The position numbers and the translations under genes are program-made. A stretch of DNA of 64,000 nt from Vandammella animalimorsus (lineage in GTDB: Bacteria; Pseudomonadota; Gammaproteobacteria; Burkholderiales; Burkholderiaceae_C), in the NCBI RefSeq assembly GCF_002285285.1, contig NZ_NSJF01000009.1, positions 1-64,000 of the forward strand. Reading direction: 5' to 3'. Positions 44,734-53,386 of the stretch are shown here, one piece after another (the stretch's first letter is position 1; each line of letters starts with the position of its first letter). The notes under the pieces are model-generated. The model made no database searches. It worked only from the letters and a program-made list of their open reading frames with translations, and was not told the origin of the DNA.

Positions 44734-45582
44734 ATGAGCATCCAGACAGTAGGCATCATCGGCGCAGGCACCATGGGCAACGGCATCGCACAGGCAGTGG
44801 CAGCTGCAGGGCTGCAGGCCATCATGGTGGACATTTCTCAGGCGGCGGTGGACAAGGGCCTGGCCACCATCGGCACCAGCCTGGATCGCCTGGTCAAGAA
44901 GGAAAAGATCAGTGAGGCCGACAAGGCCGCCATCCTCGGGCGTGTGCAGGGCGCGACGGACTACGCTGCGCTCAAGCCGGCGCAGATCATCATCGAGGCC
45001 GCCACCGAGAACTACGAACTCAAGCTCAAGATCCTCAAGCAGGTCGAGGACGTGGCCGCGCCGGGCACCATCCTGGCTTCCAACACCTCCTCGATCTCGA
45101 TCACCAAGTTGGCTGCGCACACGCGCGAACCCGAGCGCTTCATTGGCATGCACTTCTTCAACCCGGTGCCGATGATGGCGCTGGTGGAAGTCATCCGCGG
45201 CCTGCAGACCAGCGATGCCACGCACGATGCCGTCACCGAGCTGGCGCGCACGCTGGGCAAGACGCCGGTGTCCGTGAAGAACGCGCCGGGCTTCGTCGTC
45301 AACCGCATTCTGGTGCCGATGATCAACGAGGCCTTCTTCGTGCTGGCCGAAGGCTCGGCCGAGCCCGAGGCCATCGACGAAGCCATGAAGCTCGGCGCCA
45401 ACCACCCCATTGGCCCGCTGGCGCTGGCCGACCTGATCGGCCTGGATGTGTGCCTGGCCGTGATGGAGGTGTACCTGGAGGAGTTTGGCGACAGCAAGTA
45501 CCGCCCCGCGCCGCTGCTGCGCGAGCTGGTTGCCGCCGGCTACCTGGGCCGCAAGACCAAGCGCGGCGTGTACCAGTATTGA
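44734..45582 (+). CDS. 3-hydroxybutyryl-CoA dehydrogenase
   Basis: A 282-residue NAD(P)-dependent enzyme. The Rossmann motif is IGAGTMGNGIAQ (9-20), followed by IIEAATENYELK, SNTSSISIT and the catalytic HFFNPVPMMALVEV (His139-containing), with the C-terminal dimerisation domain carrying KNAPGFVVNRILVPMINEA. Length and motifs fit the short HbdA/PaaH-type enzyme. Together with the thiolase at 41269 it could serve butyrate or short-chain oxidation. PaaH is an alternative, but no other paa genes are present. Confidence 0.9.
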   Translation: MSIQTVGIIGAGTMGNGIAQAVAAAGLQAIMVDISQAAVDKGLATIGTSLDRLVKKEKISEADKAAILGRVQGATDYAALKPAQIIIEAATENYELKLKILKQVEDVAAPGTILASNTSSISITKLAAHTREPERFIGMHFFNPVPMMALVEVIRGLQTSDATHDAVTELARTLGKTPVSVKNAPGFVVNRILVPMINEAFFVLAEGSAEPEAIDEAMKLGANHPIGPLALADLIGLDVCLAVMEVYLEEFGDSKYRPAPLLRELVAAGYLGRKTKRGVYQY

Positions 45583-45699
45583 GCCCGTCCCAAGCCGCGC
45601 CGGGCGGCCATGGCCTGCGGGCCTTGGCCGTCGGCTTCGTGCCCAACCGAATGAATGGCCGGCGGCGCTGGCGCGCCGCCATGCCCAGGAGCTGCCGCC

Positions 45700-46917
45700 A
45701 TGTCCAGCCCGATCATCACCAGCCTGCTTGATACCGACCTGTACAAGTTCACCATGTGGCAGGCCATGCTGCACCGGCATCCGCAGGTGCAGGCCCAATA
45801 CCGCTTCGTCTGCCGCAAGCCGCCCAAGATCCCGCTCAGCGGCCTGCTCGATGCGGTCAGCCGCGAGCTCGATCATCTCTGCCAGCTGCGCTTTACCGAG
45901 CAGGAGCTGCGCTATCTGGGCGCGCTGCGCTTCATCAAGTCGGACTTCATCGACTTTCTGCGCATCTTCCAGTTCCAGCGCGCCTTCATCCGCGCCTATG
46001 CCGAGGGCGATGAGCTGCACATCGAGGCCACAGGCCCGCAGGTGCACGTCATGGCCTTCGAGATCTTCGTGCTGGCCATCGTCAACGAGCTGTACTTCCG
46101 CCAGTTCGACGCCCAGGCCGCGCTGGCCGAGGGCAAGAAGCGCCTGGCCGTCAAGGTCGAGGAACTCAAGACCCTGGGGCGCGAGGCGGCGCTGCGCCAC
46201 CCCTTCGAGCTGTTCGATTTCGGCGTGCGGCGGCGCTACTCGCGCGACTGGCAGCACCACGTGGTCAAGACCTTTGCCGAGCAAACCCCGCAGTGGTTCA
46301 AGGGCACCTCCAACGTGCGCCTGGCCATGGAGCTGGGTATCGTGCCCATTGGCACCATGGCGCACGAATACTTCCAGACTTACCAGGCGCTGGGCGTGGT
46401 GCAGCTGCGCAACTTCCAAAAAGCAGCGCTGGAGAGCTGGGTGCAGGAATACCGCGGCGATTTGGGCATTGCACTGACCGACACCGTCGGCATGGACGCC
46501 TTCATCCGCGACTTCGACCTGTACTTTGCCAAGCTCTTCGACGGCCTGCGCCACGATTCGGGCGACCCCATCGTCTGGGGCGAAAAGGCGCTGGCGCACT
46601 ACGCGCAGCTGCGCATCGACGCGCACACCAAGCGCCTGGTGTTCTCCGACGGGCTGAACGTGCCCGAGGCGCTGCGCATCTACCACCACTTCGCTGACCG
46701 CACGCAATGCGGCTTTGGCATCGGCACGCAGCTGACCAATGACATGGGGCTGGAGCCGCTGTCCATCGTCATGAAGCTCACCAGCGCCAACGGCCAACCG
46801 GTGGCCAAGCTCTCGGACTCGCCGGGCAAACTGCTGTGCGATGACCAGACCTTCCTGGACTATCTGCGCCAGGTCTTCAACGTCCCCCCCGAGAGTGCGG
46901 GCGCTGCGCGCGCCTGA
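45700..46917 (+). CDS. pncB: Nicotinate phosphoribosyltransferase
   Basis: A 405-residue enzyme converting nicotinate and PRPP to nicotinate mononucleotide. The family start [19 protein letters not shown] is near 7-25, with the E. coli-type [24 protein letters not shown] and [19 protein letters not shown] (phosphohistidine region). It precedes the NMN adenylyltransferase-Nudix gene by 11 bp, so the two form a NAD salvage operon. The ATG at 45700 is chosen; upstream in-frame codons are Gly/Ala/Pro-rich. Confidence 0.94.
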   Translation: MSSPIITSLLDTDLYKFTMWQAMLHRHPQVQAQYRFVCRKPPKIPLSGLLDAVSRELDHLCQLRFTEQELRYLGALRFIKSDFIDFLRIFQFQRAFIRAYAEGDELHIEATGPQVHVMAFEIFVLAIVNELYFRQFDAQAALAEGKKRLAVKVEELKTLGREAALRHPFELFDFGVRRRYSRDWQHHVVKTFAEQTPQWFKGTSNVRLAMELGIVPIGTMAHEYFQTYQALGVVQLRNFQKAALESWVQEYRGDLGIALTDTVGMDAFIRDFDLYFAKLFDGLRHDSGDPIVWGEKALAHYAQLRIDAHTKRLVFSDGLNVPEALRIYHHFADRTQCGFGIGTQLTNDMGLEPLSIVMKLTSANGQPVAKLSDSPGKLLCDDQTFLDYLRQVFNVPPESAGAARA

Positions 46918-46928
46918 GGGCCAGGGCC

Positions 46929-48014
46929 ATGAGCGCCGCGCCGCAGCCCCAGTACGACGCCGCCGTCTTCATCGGCCGCCTGCAGCCGCCGCACAACGGC
47001 CATTTGGCCATGCTGCGCCATGCGCTGCGCGTGGCGCCGCAGGCCGTTGTCGTGCTTGGCTCGGCCCACCAGGCGCGCAGCCCCAAGAACCCTTTTACTT
47101 GGCAGGAGCGCCAGGCCATGCTGCAAGCGGCGCTGACGCCCGATGAGCGCCAGCGTGTGCACATCCTGCCCATGCGCGATTTCTACGACGAGGCGCGCTG
47201 GGTGCAGGCCGTGCGCCAGGGCGTGCAGGCCTTGTTGGCGCCGCTGGTCTTGCCGGCCGCGCCGCGCATCGCGCTGGTGGGTCACTTCAAGGACGACAGC
47301 AGCGCCTACCTGGCGCAATTTCCCGACTGGGCACTGCTGAACCTGCCGCGTCAGAACCAGACCGATGCCACGCTGGTGCGCGAAGCCTGTTTCGCCACCG
47401 CGCCCGATGCCGACGCCAGCGCCCAAACGCAATTGCAGCAACTGCTGGAGGCACACCTGCCGCCAGGCGTGGCGCAATGGCTGTTGCAGTGGCGCGCCAG
47501 TGAGGCATTCCAAAGCCTGCGCCAGGAGTGGCAGATGCTGCGTGCCTACCGGCAATCCTGGGCGGCAGCGCCCTTCCCGCCGACTTTCGTGACTGTTGAT
47601 GCGCTGGTGCAATGCCAGGGCCATGTGCTGCTGGTCGAGCGCGGCCAGCCGCCCGGTCAGGGCCTGTACGCACTGCCCGGCGGCTTTCTGGAGCCGCGCG
47701 ATACGCTGTGGCAATCCTGCCTGCGCGAACTGCGTGAGGAAACCGCGCTGGCGCTGCCGGAGGCCGCCTGGCGCACCGCGCTGCGCGGCAGCCGCGTGTT
47801 TGACCACCCAGGCCGCAGCCTGCGCGGGCGCACCATCACGCACGTCTTTCACTTTGATTTGGGCCATGGCGCGTTGCCGCCAGTGCACGGCGCCGACGAC
47901 GCCCGCGCCGCGCTGTGGCTGCCCATCGCCCAGGTGGCCAGTCAGCCCGAGCGCTTCTTCGACGACCACTTCTTCATCCTCGACATGCTGCTGCAGCTCA
48001 CGTATGAGCTGTGA
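46929..48014 (+). CDS. nadM: Bifunctional nicotinamide-nucleotide adenylyltransferase/Nudix hydrolase
   Basis: A 361-residue fusion. The N-terminal NMN adenylyltransferase domain (about 10-195) has the nucleotidyltransferase motif GRLQPPHNGH at 16-25 and the later SPKNPFTWQER. The C-terminal Nudix domain (about 215-361) has GGFLEPRDT...RELREETAL, the full Nudix box near 250-272. Such fusions make NAD from NMN and hydrolyse a nucleoside-diphosphate such as ADP-ribose. Its operon partner here is PncB, whose product is NaMN rather than NMN. Confidence 0.9.
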   Translation: MSAAPQPQYDAAVFIGRLQPPHNGHLAMLRHALRVAPQAVVVLGSAHQARSPKNPFTWQERQAMLQAALTPDERQRVHILPMRDFYDEARWVQAVRQGVQALLAPLVLPAAPRIALVGHFKDDSSAYLAQFPDWALLNLPRQNQTDATLVREACFATAPDADASAQTQLQQLLEAHLPPGVAQWLLQWRASEAFQSLRQEWQMLRAYRQSWAAAPFPPTFVTVDALVQCQGHVLLVERGQPPGQGLYALPGGFLEPRDTLWQSCLRELREETALALPEAAWRTALRGSRVFDHPGRSLRGRTITHVFHFDLGHGALPPVHGADDARAALWLPIAQVASQPERFFDDHFFILDMLLQLTYEL

Positions 48015-48188
48015 AGCCCTTTGCCAGAGTCACGGGGGGGATGCATAGCCGCCCGGCCAGCGGCGGGCAGCAGGCTTTTGTGGGTGTGAGCAAAGCCATT
48101 GTCAATGGGGCAGTACAAGTGGGTGCGTCAGCACCCACCCAAGGGCCGAGCGCAGCGATGGCCCGAATAGAGCCCCCTTCTGCCTGCG

Positions 48189-48336
48189 CCTGTGACGGTG
48201 CCTGGCCAGGGCGGGCAGGCCCACACACAGTGGGTCTGCTTCCAAAAATCAAATTTCGCTGCGGCTGTTTGAGCGTAGCGGCAAAGCCGCGCAGCGAGTT
48301 TCCGCAGCACCCGCCCTGGCCAGGCACCGGCACAGG
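48189..48336. repeat. Large inverted repeat (hairpin element) downstream of nadM
   Basis: GGTGCCTGGCCAGGGCGGG (48197-48215) and its exact inverse (48310-48328) form a 19-bp stem, extended by 8 more bases each side with two mismatches (48189-48215 against 48310-48336). The loop of about 94 nt itself contains a GC-rich fold near GCGTAGCGGCAAAGCCGCGC. It lies in the 534-bp gene-free stretch 48015-48548 and has no relation to the GAGCCTG elements. Confidence 0.75.
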
Positions 48337-48388
48337 TTGCCCCGTAGCGCAGCGAAGGGGACGCAGGCAGTGGGGTCGCCTTCTTTTG

Positions 48389-48420
48389 CCTACTTTTCTT
48401 GGCGAGACAAGAAAAGTAGG
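48389..48420. repeat. CCTACTTTTCTTG inverted repeat
   Basis: CCTACTTTTCTTG (48389-48401) and CAAGAAAAGTAGG (48408-48420) form a perfect 13-bp stem around GCGAGA. The sequence resembles a dispersed intergenic repeat I know from other Burkholderiales and Pseudomonadota genomes (AAGAAAAGTA palindrome followed by GCGCCGCCGGGCG). It could also act as a terminator for nadM. Confidence 0.65.
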
Positions 48421-48548
48421 TGCGCCGCCGGGCGCATATCCCGGCCTCGGACCGTGCCCTCAATGCGGGCGGTTGTGACTGGCCACCCTGTTGCCTGTGC
48501 ACGGCGGCCGCGCAGCCCTGCAGATCGGCAGCAGAGGCGCACTGCCGC

Positions 48549-49313
48549 TCAAGCGCCAGCGCCAGTACCAGCCGTGGCGGCGGGCGCGACGCGGGCGCCG
48601 TGGATGTGGTGGCGTTGCAGGGCCTGGGCGACGAAGCCGCTGGCCTTCATGTCCTCGACGAAGGCGGCCAGGTACTGGGCCAGCTCGGGGCCGCGCGCCT
48701 TGGGCAGGCCCATGGCTTGCTCGATGACCATGAAGCTCTCGGGCAGCATGCGCAGCGCGTGCTGGCCGGCCAGGCGCTGCACGTCGGCCTCGAGCTGCTG
48801 CTTCACGCCGGCGGCCACCTCCAGCTGCTGCTCCAGAAAGGTCTGGACCACGGTTTGCGAATTGCTGGCGCGCACCAGCTGGGCCTGCTCCAGCGTGCGC
48901 GTCAGATACAGGTCGTAGGCGCTGCCCGCGCCCACCACCACGCGGTGCTGGGGCTGGTCAACCTGGGCATTGGTCTGGATGGGCGAATCCTGCGCCACCA
49001 GATAACAGCCTTCAATCAGCACGTAAGGAGCGGTGAAGGCGATGCCCGCACCGCGCGCCGGGTCGATGGCGAAGAAGCCGATGTCGGCCGCTTGCGTGGT
49101 CACGGCCTCGACCGATTGGCTGGCCTTTTCAAACACCAGCGGCTCCAGCTCCAGGCCCAGGCGCTGCGCCAGCGCGCCGGCCAGATCGACGGACACTCCA
49201 CAGGGCGCGCCCGAGGCATCGAGGCTGGCCAGAATGGGGTTGCCCAGATTGATGGCGGCGCGCAGCCGGCCTGTGGGGGCAAAGGCTTCAAGGGCTTGGG
49301 CGGGCAGGGTCAT
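48549..49313 (-). CDS. Solute-binding-protein-like domain (family 3), leaderless
   Basis: A 254-residue protein with the family 3 periplasmic binding fold: AAINLGNPILASLDASG, GVSVDLAGALAQRLGLELE, VEAVTTQAADIGFFAIDPARGAGIAFTAPYV and a second lobe with VVVGAGSAYDLYL. No N-terminal signal peptide is visible and no permease or ATPase gene lies nearby. It may be a cytoplasmic ligand-binding protein or have lost its signal. It is downstream of the PBP5-type gene by 39 bp on the same strand. Confidence 0.72.
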   Translation of the reverse strand: MTLPAQALEAFAPTGRLRAAINLGNPILASLDASGAPCGVSVDLAGALAQRLGLELEPLVFEKASQSVEAVTTQAADIGFFAIDPARGAGIAFTAPYVLIEGCYLVAQDSPIQTNAQVDQPQHRVVVGAGSAYDLYLTRTLEQAQLVRASNSQTVVQTFLEQQLEVAAGVKQQLEADVQRLAGQHALRMLPESFMVIEQAMGLPKARGPELAQYLAAFVEDMKASGFVAQALQRHHIHGARVAPAATAGTGAGA

Positions 49314-49352
49314 GGCGGCGTCCTTTCGAGTGTGTTGAGGCCAGTCGGGGGG

Positions 49353-50546
49353 TTATTTGATCCACAGCAGCATGGAGTCCCACATGCGGCCAAAGAAGCC
49401 GGCCTCGCCCACGTTTTCCAGCGCGACCACGGGCACATCCTTCAGGGCCTGGTTGCCGATGCTGATCTTGAGCGTGCCCAGCGACTGATCCAGGTGCACG
49501 GGCGCCAGCAGCGGCTCGGGGCGCTCGATGACGGTGCGCACCTGGCCGGCCGAGCCGGTGGGCAGCGCCAGGTACACGGCCTCGTGGCTGCCGATCTTGA
49601 CGCTTTCGCGCTCGCCTTTCCACAGCTCGGGGGTTTCCATGGCCTGGCCGGCGTCGAAGAGCTTGACCAGGTCGAAGGCGGTATAGCCCCAGTTGAGCAG
49701 TTTCTGGCTTTCGTTGGCGCGGGCGTTTTCACTTTCTGTGCCCAGCACGATGGACAGCAGGCGGCGCGCGCCGGTGTTGGCTGTCTCGCGCTGCGCCGTG
49801 GCCACCAGGCAAAAGCCCGCTGCCTGGGTGTAGCCGGTTTTCAGGCCATCGACCGTGGGGTCGCGAAACAGCAGCAGGTTGCGGTTGTTGCCGTTGGCCG
49901 CAGGCGTGCCGGGGTAGCGGTACTCCTTGGTGGCGTAGTAGTGCATGTATTCGGGGAATTCACGCATCAGGCTGACGGCCAGCACGCTCAGGTCGCGCGC
50001 CGTGGTCAGGTGGCCCGGCGCGGTCAGGCCCTCGGGGTTCATGTACTGGGTGCGGGCCATGCCCAGGGCCTTGGCCTGGTCGTTCATGAGCTTGACGAAG
50101 TGCTCGACAGTGCCGCCCACGCCTTCGGCCAGGGCGATGGTGGCGTCGTTGCCCGATTGCACGATCATGCCCTTGAGCAGGTCGTCAATGGGCACTTGCA
50201 TCTTGGGGTCGATGAACATGCGCGAGCCGGGCATTTTCCAGGCCCGTTCGCTGACCGGCAGTTTTTGCTCCAGCGTAATCTTGCGCGCGCGCAGCGCGTC
50301 AAAAACGATGTAGGCGGTCATCAGCTTGGTCAGCGAGGCCTGCTCGACGGGCGCATCGATGTCTTTGGCGGCCAGCACCTGGTTGGCCGTGACGTCGAGC
50401 AACAGGTAGTTGCGTGCAGCAATTTCTGGCGGTGCGGGCAGTTGCGCCCGGGCGCTGGTGGCGCCCAGCAGCATCAGCAGGCTGGTGCACAGCAGCGCGG
50501 CGCAGTGCGCCCAATACCAGGGGTGAAGTCTTCGGATGTTGAGCAT
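49353..50546 (-). CDS. dacA: D-alanyl-D-alanine carboxypeptidase (PBP5/6 type)
   Basis: A 397-residue low-molecular-weight penicillin-binding protein that trims peptidoglycan pentapeptides in the periplasm. Signal peptide cleaved after SARA (residue 34); Ser71 and Lys74 in SLTK are the catalytic pair, SGN starts at Ser131 and KTG is near 236. A beta-rich C-terminal domain (about 290-360) and an amphipathic C-terminal helix (GFFGRMWDSMLLWIK) anchor it to the membrane. Symbol by family; dacC is equally possible. Confidence 0.93.
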   Translation of the reverse strand: MLNIRRLHPWYWAHCAALLCTSLLMLLGATSARAQLPAPPEIAARNYLLLDVTANQVLAAKDIDAPVEQASLTKLMTAYIVFDALRARKITLEQKLPVSERAWKMPGSRMFIDPKMQVPIDDLLKGMIVQSGNDATIALAEGVGGTVEHFVKLMNDQAKALGMARTQYMNPEGLTAPGHLTTARDLSVLAVSLMREFPEYMHYYATKEYRYPGTPAANGNNRNLLLFRDPTVDGLKTGYTQAAGFCLVATAQRETANTGARRLLSIVLGTESENARANESQKLLNWGYTAFDLVKLFDAGQAMETPELWKGERESVKIGSHEAVYLALPTGSAGQVRTVIERPEPLLAPVHLDQSLGTLKISIGNQALKDVPVVALENVGEAGFFGRMWDSMLLWIK

Positions 50547-50634
50547 GGTCACGGTGTTTGGCAAAAGGCAAATGGCGTGCGCCCTGGGCTGACTGATTGC
50601 TGCTGGCCGGGGCGGTAGGCCGGGATGTGGAAGG

Positions 50635-51345
50635 TCATGGCTGCGCGGGCGGGGGCATCTGCCGCACGGCCAACATGTGGCGCACCACCAGCTCCTTGAG
50701 TTGTACCTGGCGGCCATGGAAGAAGTGTTCGCCGCCGGGGATGACCGTCAGCGGCAGCGATTGTTCCCGCGCCCAGTCCAGCACGGGGCCGATGGGCACG
50801 GTGTCGTCCTGCTCGCCATGCACCACCAGGCTGCGCACGTGCAGGGGCTGGGGGATGGGGGCCACGGCAAAGCGGCTGGCGGCGGTGCCTACCAGCACCA
50901 CAGCCTCGATGCGGCCGCTGGCCTGCAGTTGTGCCAGCACCTGGCTGATGACGTAGGTGCCGAACGAAAAGCCCGCCAGCACCAGCGGCCCTTGCGGCGC
51001 CACTTGCTCGATGACCTGCAGCAGATCCTGCGCTTCGCCCCGGCCCTCGTCGTACACGCCTTCGGATTGGCCCACGCCGCGGAAGTTGAAGCGATAGGCG
51101 TCCCAGCCGGTGGCCACCATGGCGCGCGCCAGGGTCTGCACCACCTTGTTGTTCATCGTGCCGGCAAACAACGGGTGCGGGTGGGTGATGATGGCGCTGC
51201 CGGCTTTGGCCGCGCCGTCCGGCAACTGGGCGTAGTCTTTGAGGGCTTCGATGGCGCCGGCAGCGCCGCTGAGGGTGATTCGTTCGGTTTGTGCGTTCAC
51301 GGCGGCTGATGGTGGTGATGTGGCTGCGGCCTGCGCAGCCATCAT
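50635..51345 (-). CDS. Alpha/beta hydrolase (dienelactone hydrolase-like)
   Basis: A 236-residue hydrolase. The nucleophile elbow is GFSFGTYV (Ser near residue 126), with HPHPLFAGTMNNKVVQ as the oxyanion-hole segment, a later Asp in HGEQDDTVP and a His in GGEHFFHG. This resembles the YfbB/YuaR-like family typical of Proteobacteria; substrate unknown. It overlaps the upstream PQQ-dehydrogenase gene by ATGA and is translationally coupled. Confidence 0.82.
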   Translation of the reverse strand: MMAAQAAATSPPSAAVNAQTERITLSGAAGAIEALKDYAQLPDGAAKAGSAIITHPHPLFAGTMNNKVVQTLARAMVATGWDAYRFNFRGVGQSEGVYDEGRGEAQDLLQVIEQVAPQGPLVLAGFSFGTYVISQVLAQLQASGRIEAVVLVGTAASRFAVAPIPQPLHVRSLVVHGEQDDTVPIGPVLDWAREQSLPLTVIPGGEHFFHGRQVQLKELVVRHMLAVRQMPPPAQP

Positions 51346-52697
51346 GGAGCAGCTTGAGGGGCGACAGGCGGGGGGGTGGTGATTTGCACCGGCTCGAATT
51401 CGCCAGAGGAAGGCTGGGGTACGGCAGGGGGTTGGGCCGCGCTGGCGGCCTGCTCGGGCTCAGGCGCCTTGGGCGGCTCCACGCGCAGCAGGCGGCCATC
51501 GGGGCGGTCGGTCAGCACGTAGAGCAGCCCGTCCGGGCCCTGGCGCACGTCGCGCACCTGCTCGCCTTCGGCAATGCGGTGCCAGGACTCCTGCTGCACT
51601 GCGTCGTCCGCCACTTTCAAGCGCACCAGCGCGCCATGACGCAGCGAGCCGATGAAGAAGCTGCCCTGCCATTGGGCGCCGTAGCGGCTGCTGTCCAGAT
51701 AGGTCAGGCCCGAGGGCGCGATGGCTCGGCCCCAGTAATGCACGGGCGCCTCCAGCGCAGCATTTTTGCGTGGCTGGCCGGCGCGCGGGCCAGCGCCTTG
51801 GGCGCGGCCATAGGTCACCAGCGGCCAGCCGTAGTTGGCGCCGCCGCGGATGTGGTTGAACTCGTCACCGCCTTGCGGGCCATGCTCATGCGCCCACAGC
51901 TCGCCATCAGGGGTGATGGTGAGCCCTTGCGGGTTGCGGTGCCCCCAGCTCCAGGTTTCGGGCAGGCCTTTGCCCTTGGTGCTGGCCAAGGGGTTGTCGG
52001 CAAAGGGCTTGCCATCGGGCTGCAGGCGCACGATGGAGCCCAGGTGATTACTGGTGCGCTGGGCCTGCTCGCGCGCGATGGAGCGCTCGCCCAGGGCCAG
52101 GAACAGTGAGCCGTCTTGCGCCTGGGCGATGCGGCAGCCAAAGTGGGCGTCGCTGCGCACGCGCGGCATTTGGTGGAAGATGACCTGCACATTCTCCAGG
52201 CGGGTATGGCGTTCGTTGAGCCTGGCTGAGGCCAGCGCCGTGCTGCTGCGGCTGGCATTGCTGGGGTCAGGCTCGGAGAAGCAGAAAAACAGTCTGCGGT
52301 TCTGTGCAAACTGCCGGTCCAGCACCACATCCAGCAAACCGCCTTGGCCTTGCGCGGCCACGGGCGGCACGCCAGCAATGGGGTGGCCGATGCGGCCATT
52401 GGCCTGCACCACGCGCATCGTGCCCTCGCGCTCGGTGACCAGGAAATCGCCGCTTGGCAGAAAGGCCATGGCCCAAGGTTGCTCCAGGCCGAAGGCGATT
52501 TCGGTCAGCACCAGCGGCTCGGCCCGATTGACGTCCCAGGTCGATGCGCTTTGGGCCAGCGCAGTGCCAGCCGCGCCGCTGCAGAGCAAGCTGGCCCATG
52601 TGATGCGGCACGCTGTTTGTGTCAGCTGGCGCAGGGGGCCCCGGCCAGGAAAAGAGGAGGCCCGTTGCGGCCGGGCATTCAAGTGCTGATCCTGCAT
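51342..52697 (-). CDS. PQQ-dependent aldose sugar dehydrogenase-like protein
   Basis: A 451-residue protein with an N-terminal signal region (about 20-55) and a six-bladed beta-propeller of the soluble glucose dehydrogenase/sorbosone family. Characteristic stretches are LEQPWAMAFLPSG, GGLLDVVLD, TWSWGHRNPQGL, HEHGPQGGDEFN and GGANYGWP. PQQ-binding His and Arg residues fit these motifs. The C-terminal tail (about 405-451) is Pro/Ala/Gln-rich. ATG 52697 is chosen. No PQQ synthesis genes are in the window, so cofactor use is inferred. Confidence 0.85.
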   Translation of the reverse strand: MQDQHLNARPQRASSFPGRGPLRQLTQTACRITWASLLCSGAAGTALAQSASTWDVNRAEPLVLTEIAFGLEQPWAMAFLPSGDFLVTEREGTMRVVQANGRIGHPIAGVPPVAAQGQGGLLDVVLDRQFAQNRRLFFCFSEPDPSNASRSSTALASARLNERHTRLENVQVIFHQMPRVRSDAHFGCRIAQAQDGSLFLALGERSIAREQAQRTSNHLGSIVRLQPDGKPFADNPLASTKGKGLPETWSWGHRNPQGLTITPDGELWAHEHGPQGGDEFNHIRGGANYGWPLVTYGRAQGAGPRAGQPRKNAALEAPVHYWGRAIAPSGLTYLDSSRYGAQWQGSFFIGSLRHGALVRLKVADDAVQQESWHRIAEGEQVRDVRQGPDGLLYVLTDRPDGRLLRVEPPKAPEPEQAASAAQPPAVPQPSSGEFEPVQITTPPPVAPQAAP

Positions 52698-52870
52698 ACT
52701 GTGCCGCCCTTGGCATGGCGATCGGCGTGTGCACGCAGCACGCATCTGCCAAGGACGTGGAGAACGAAAAGGCGGCAATCCTAACGCAGCGCGCTGTGCC
52801 GCCCGGCAAAACCCCATGAGGCCTGCGCCGGGCTTTGCCCACATAATCTTGCGCGCAGTGGGCAACGATA

Positions 52871-52884
52871 TGAACAGGTTCTAA
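52871..52884. repeat. Short relic of a hairpin-element end
   Basis: TGAACAGGTTCTAA matches the right end of the elements (TGAACAGGCTCTAA) with one change. Nothing else of an element remains, so it may be coincidence. Confidence 0.25.
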
Positions 52885-52895
52885 GGATTGACGAT

Positions 52896-53366
52896 ATGAG
52901 CAACATGCGCCTGGCAGATTTGGCTGCGGCCTTTGCCGCGCCACTGGACCCCGAGGCCATCGGCAAGCCCCTGGCAGCAAATCATTGGGAACTTCTGGCC
53001 GGTTTTCTCACGCCCACAAACCTGATGGAGGGCGAGACGCTGTTTCAGCGCTACCGCGACGAGCGCAGCCTGTACTTCCTGGAAAGCGGGCGCGTGACCA
53101 TCCATTACGAAAACGAAAAAGGCACGCTGCGCGTGGCGCTGGTGTCCTCAGGCACAGTGTTTGGCGAGGCCAGCTTCCTGGGCAATATGCCGCGCCAGGC
53201 TTCGGCGCAGGTGGCCACGGCCGGGCGCGCCTGGCAGCTCTCGCGCCTGAAGTTCACCGAGCTGTACCAGCGCCATCCCAGCGTGGCGCTGGATGTGGTG
53301 CAGCTGGCCTCGGCCACGCTGGCGCGGCGCAGCCGCGATGCACGCCGCCGCCGTGCCATTGCGTGA
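52896..53366 (+). CDS. Cyclic nucleotide-binding-domain protein (Crp-type, no HTH)
   Basis: A 156-residue protein comprising a cNMP-binding beta-barrel: GETLFQRYRDERSLYFLESGRV, SGTVFGEASFLGNMPRQASAQVATAGRAW with the phosphate-binding cassette FGEASFL...RQASA. The usual C-terminal helix-turn-helix of Crp/Fnr is missing; the protein ends after the dimerisation helix. It may sense cAMP or c-di-GMP, or act as a partner domain. AAGGA lies 9 bp before the ATG. Divergent from the sugar dehydrogenase. Confidence 0.82.
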   Translation: MSNMRLADLAAAFAAPLDPEAIGKPLAANHWELLAGFLTPTNLMEGETLFQRYRDERSLYFLESGRVTIHYENEKGTLRVALVSSGTVFGEASFLGNMPRQASAQVATAGRAWQLSRLKFTELYQRHPSVALDVVQLASATLARRSRDARRRRAIA

Positions 53367-53386
53367 GCAGGCCCCAGGAAAAAAGT

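Noticed and set aside
44719-46797. Minus-strand open frame of 692 codons opposite hbd and pncB
   Set aside because: Antisense shadow of two enzymes with full active-site motifs.
48420-50618. Plus-strand open frame of 732 codons opposite the solute-binding and dacA genes
   Set aside because: Antisense to a well-defined PBP5 with all catalytic motifs; no start signal or known domain.
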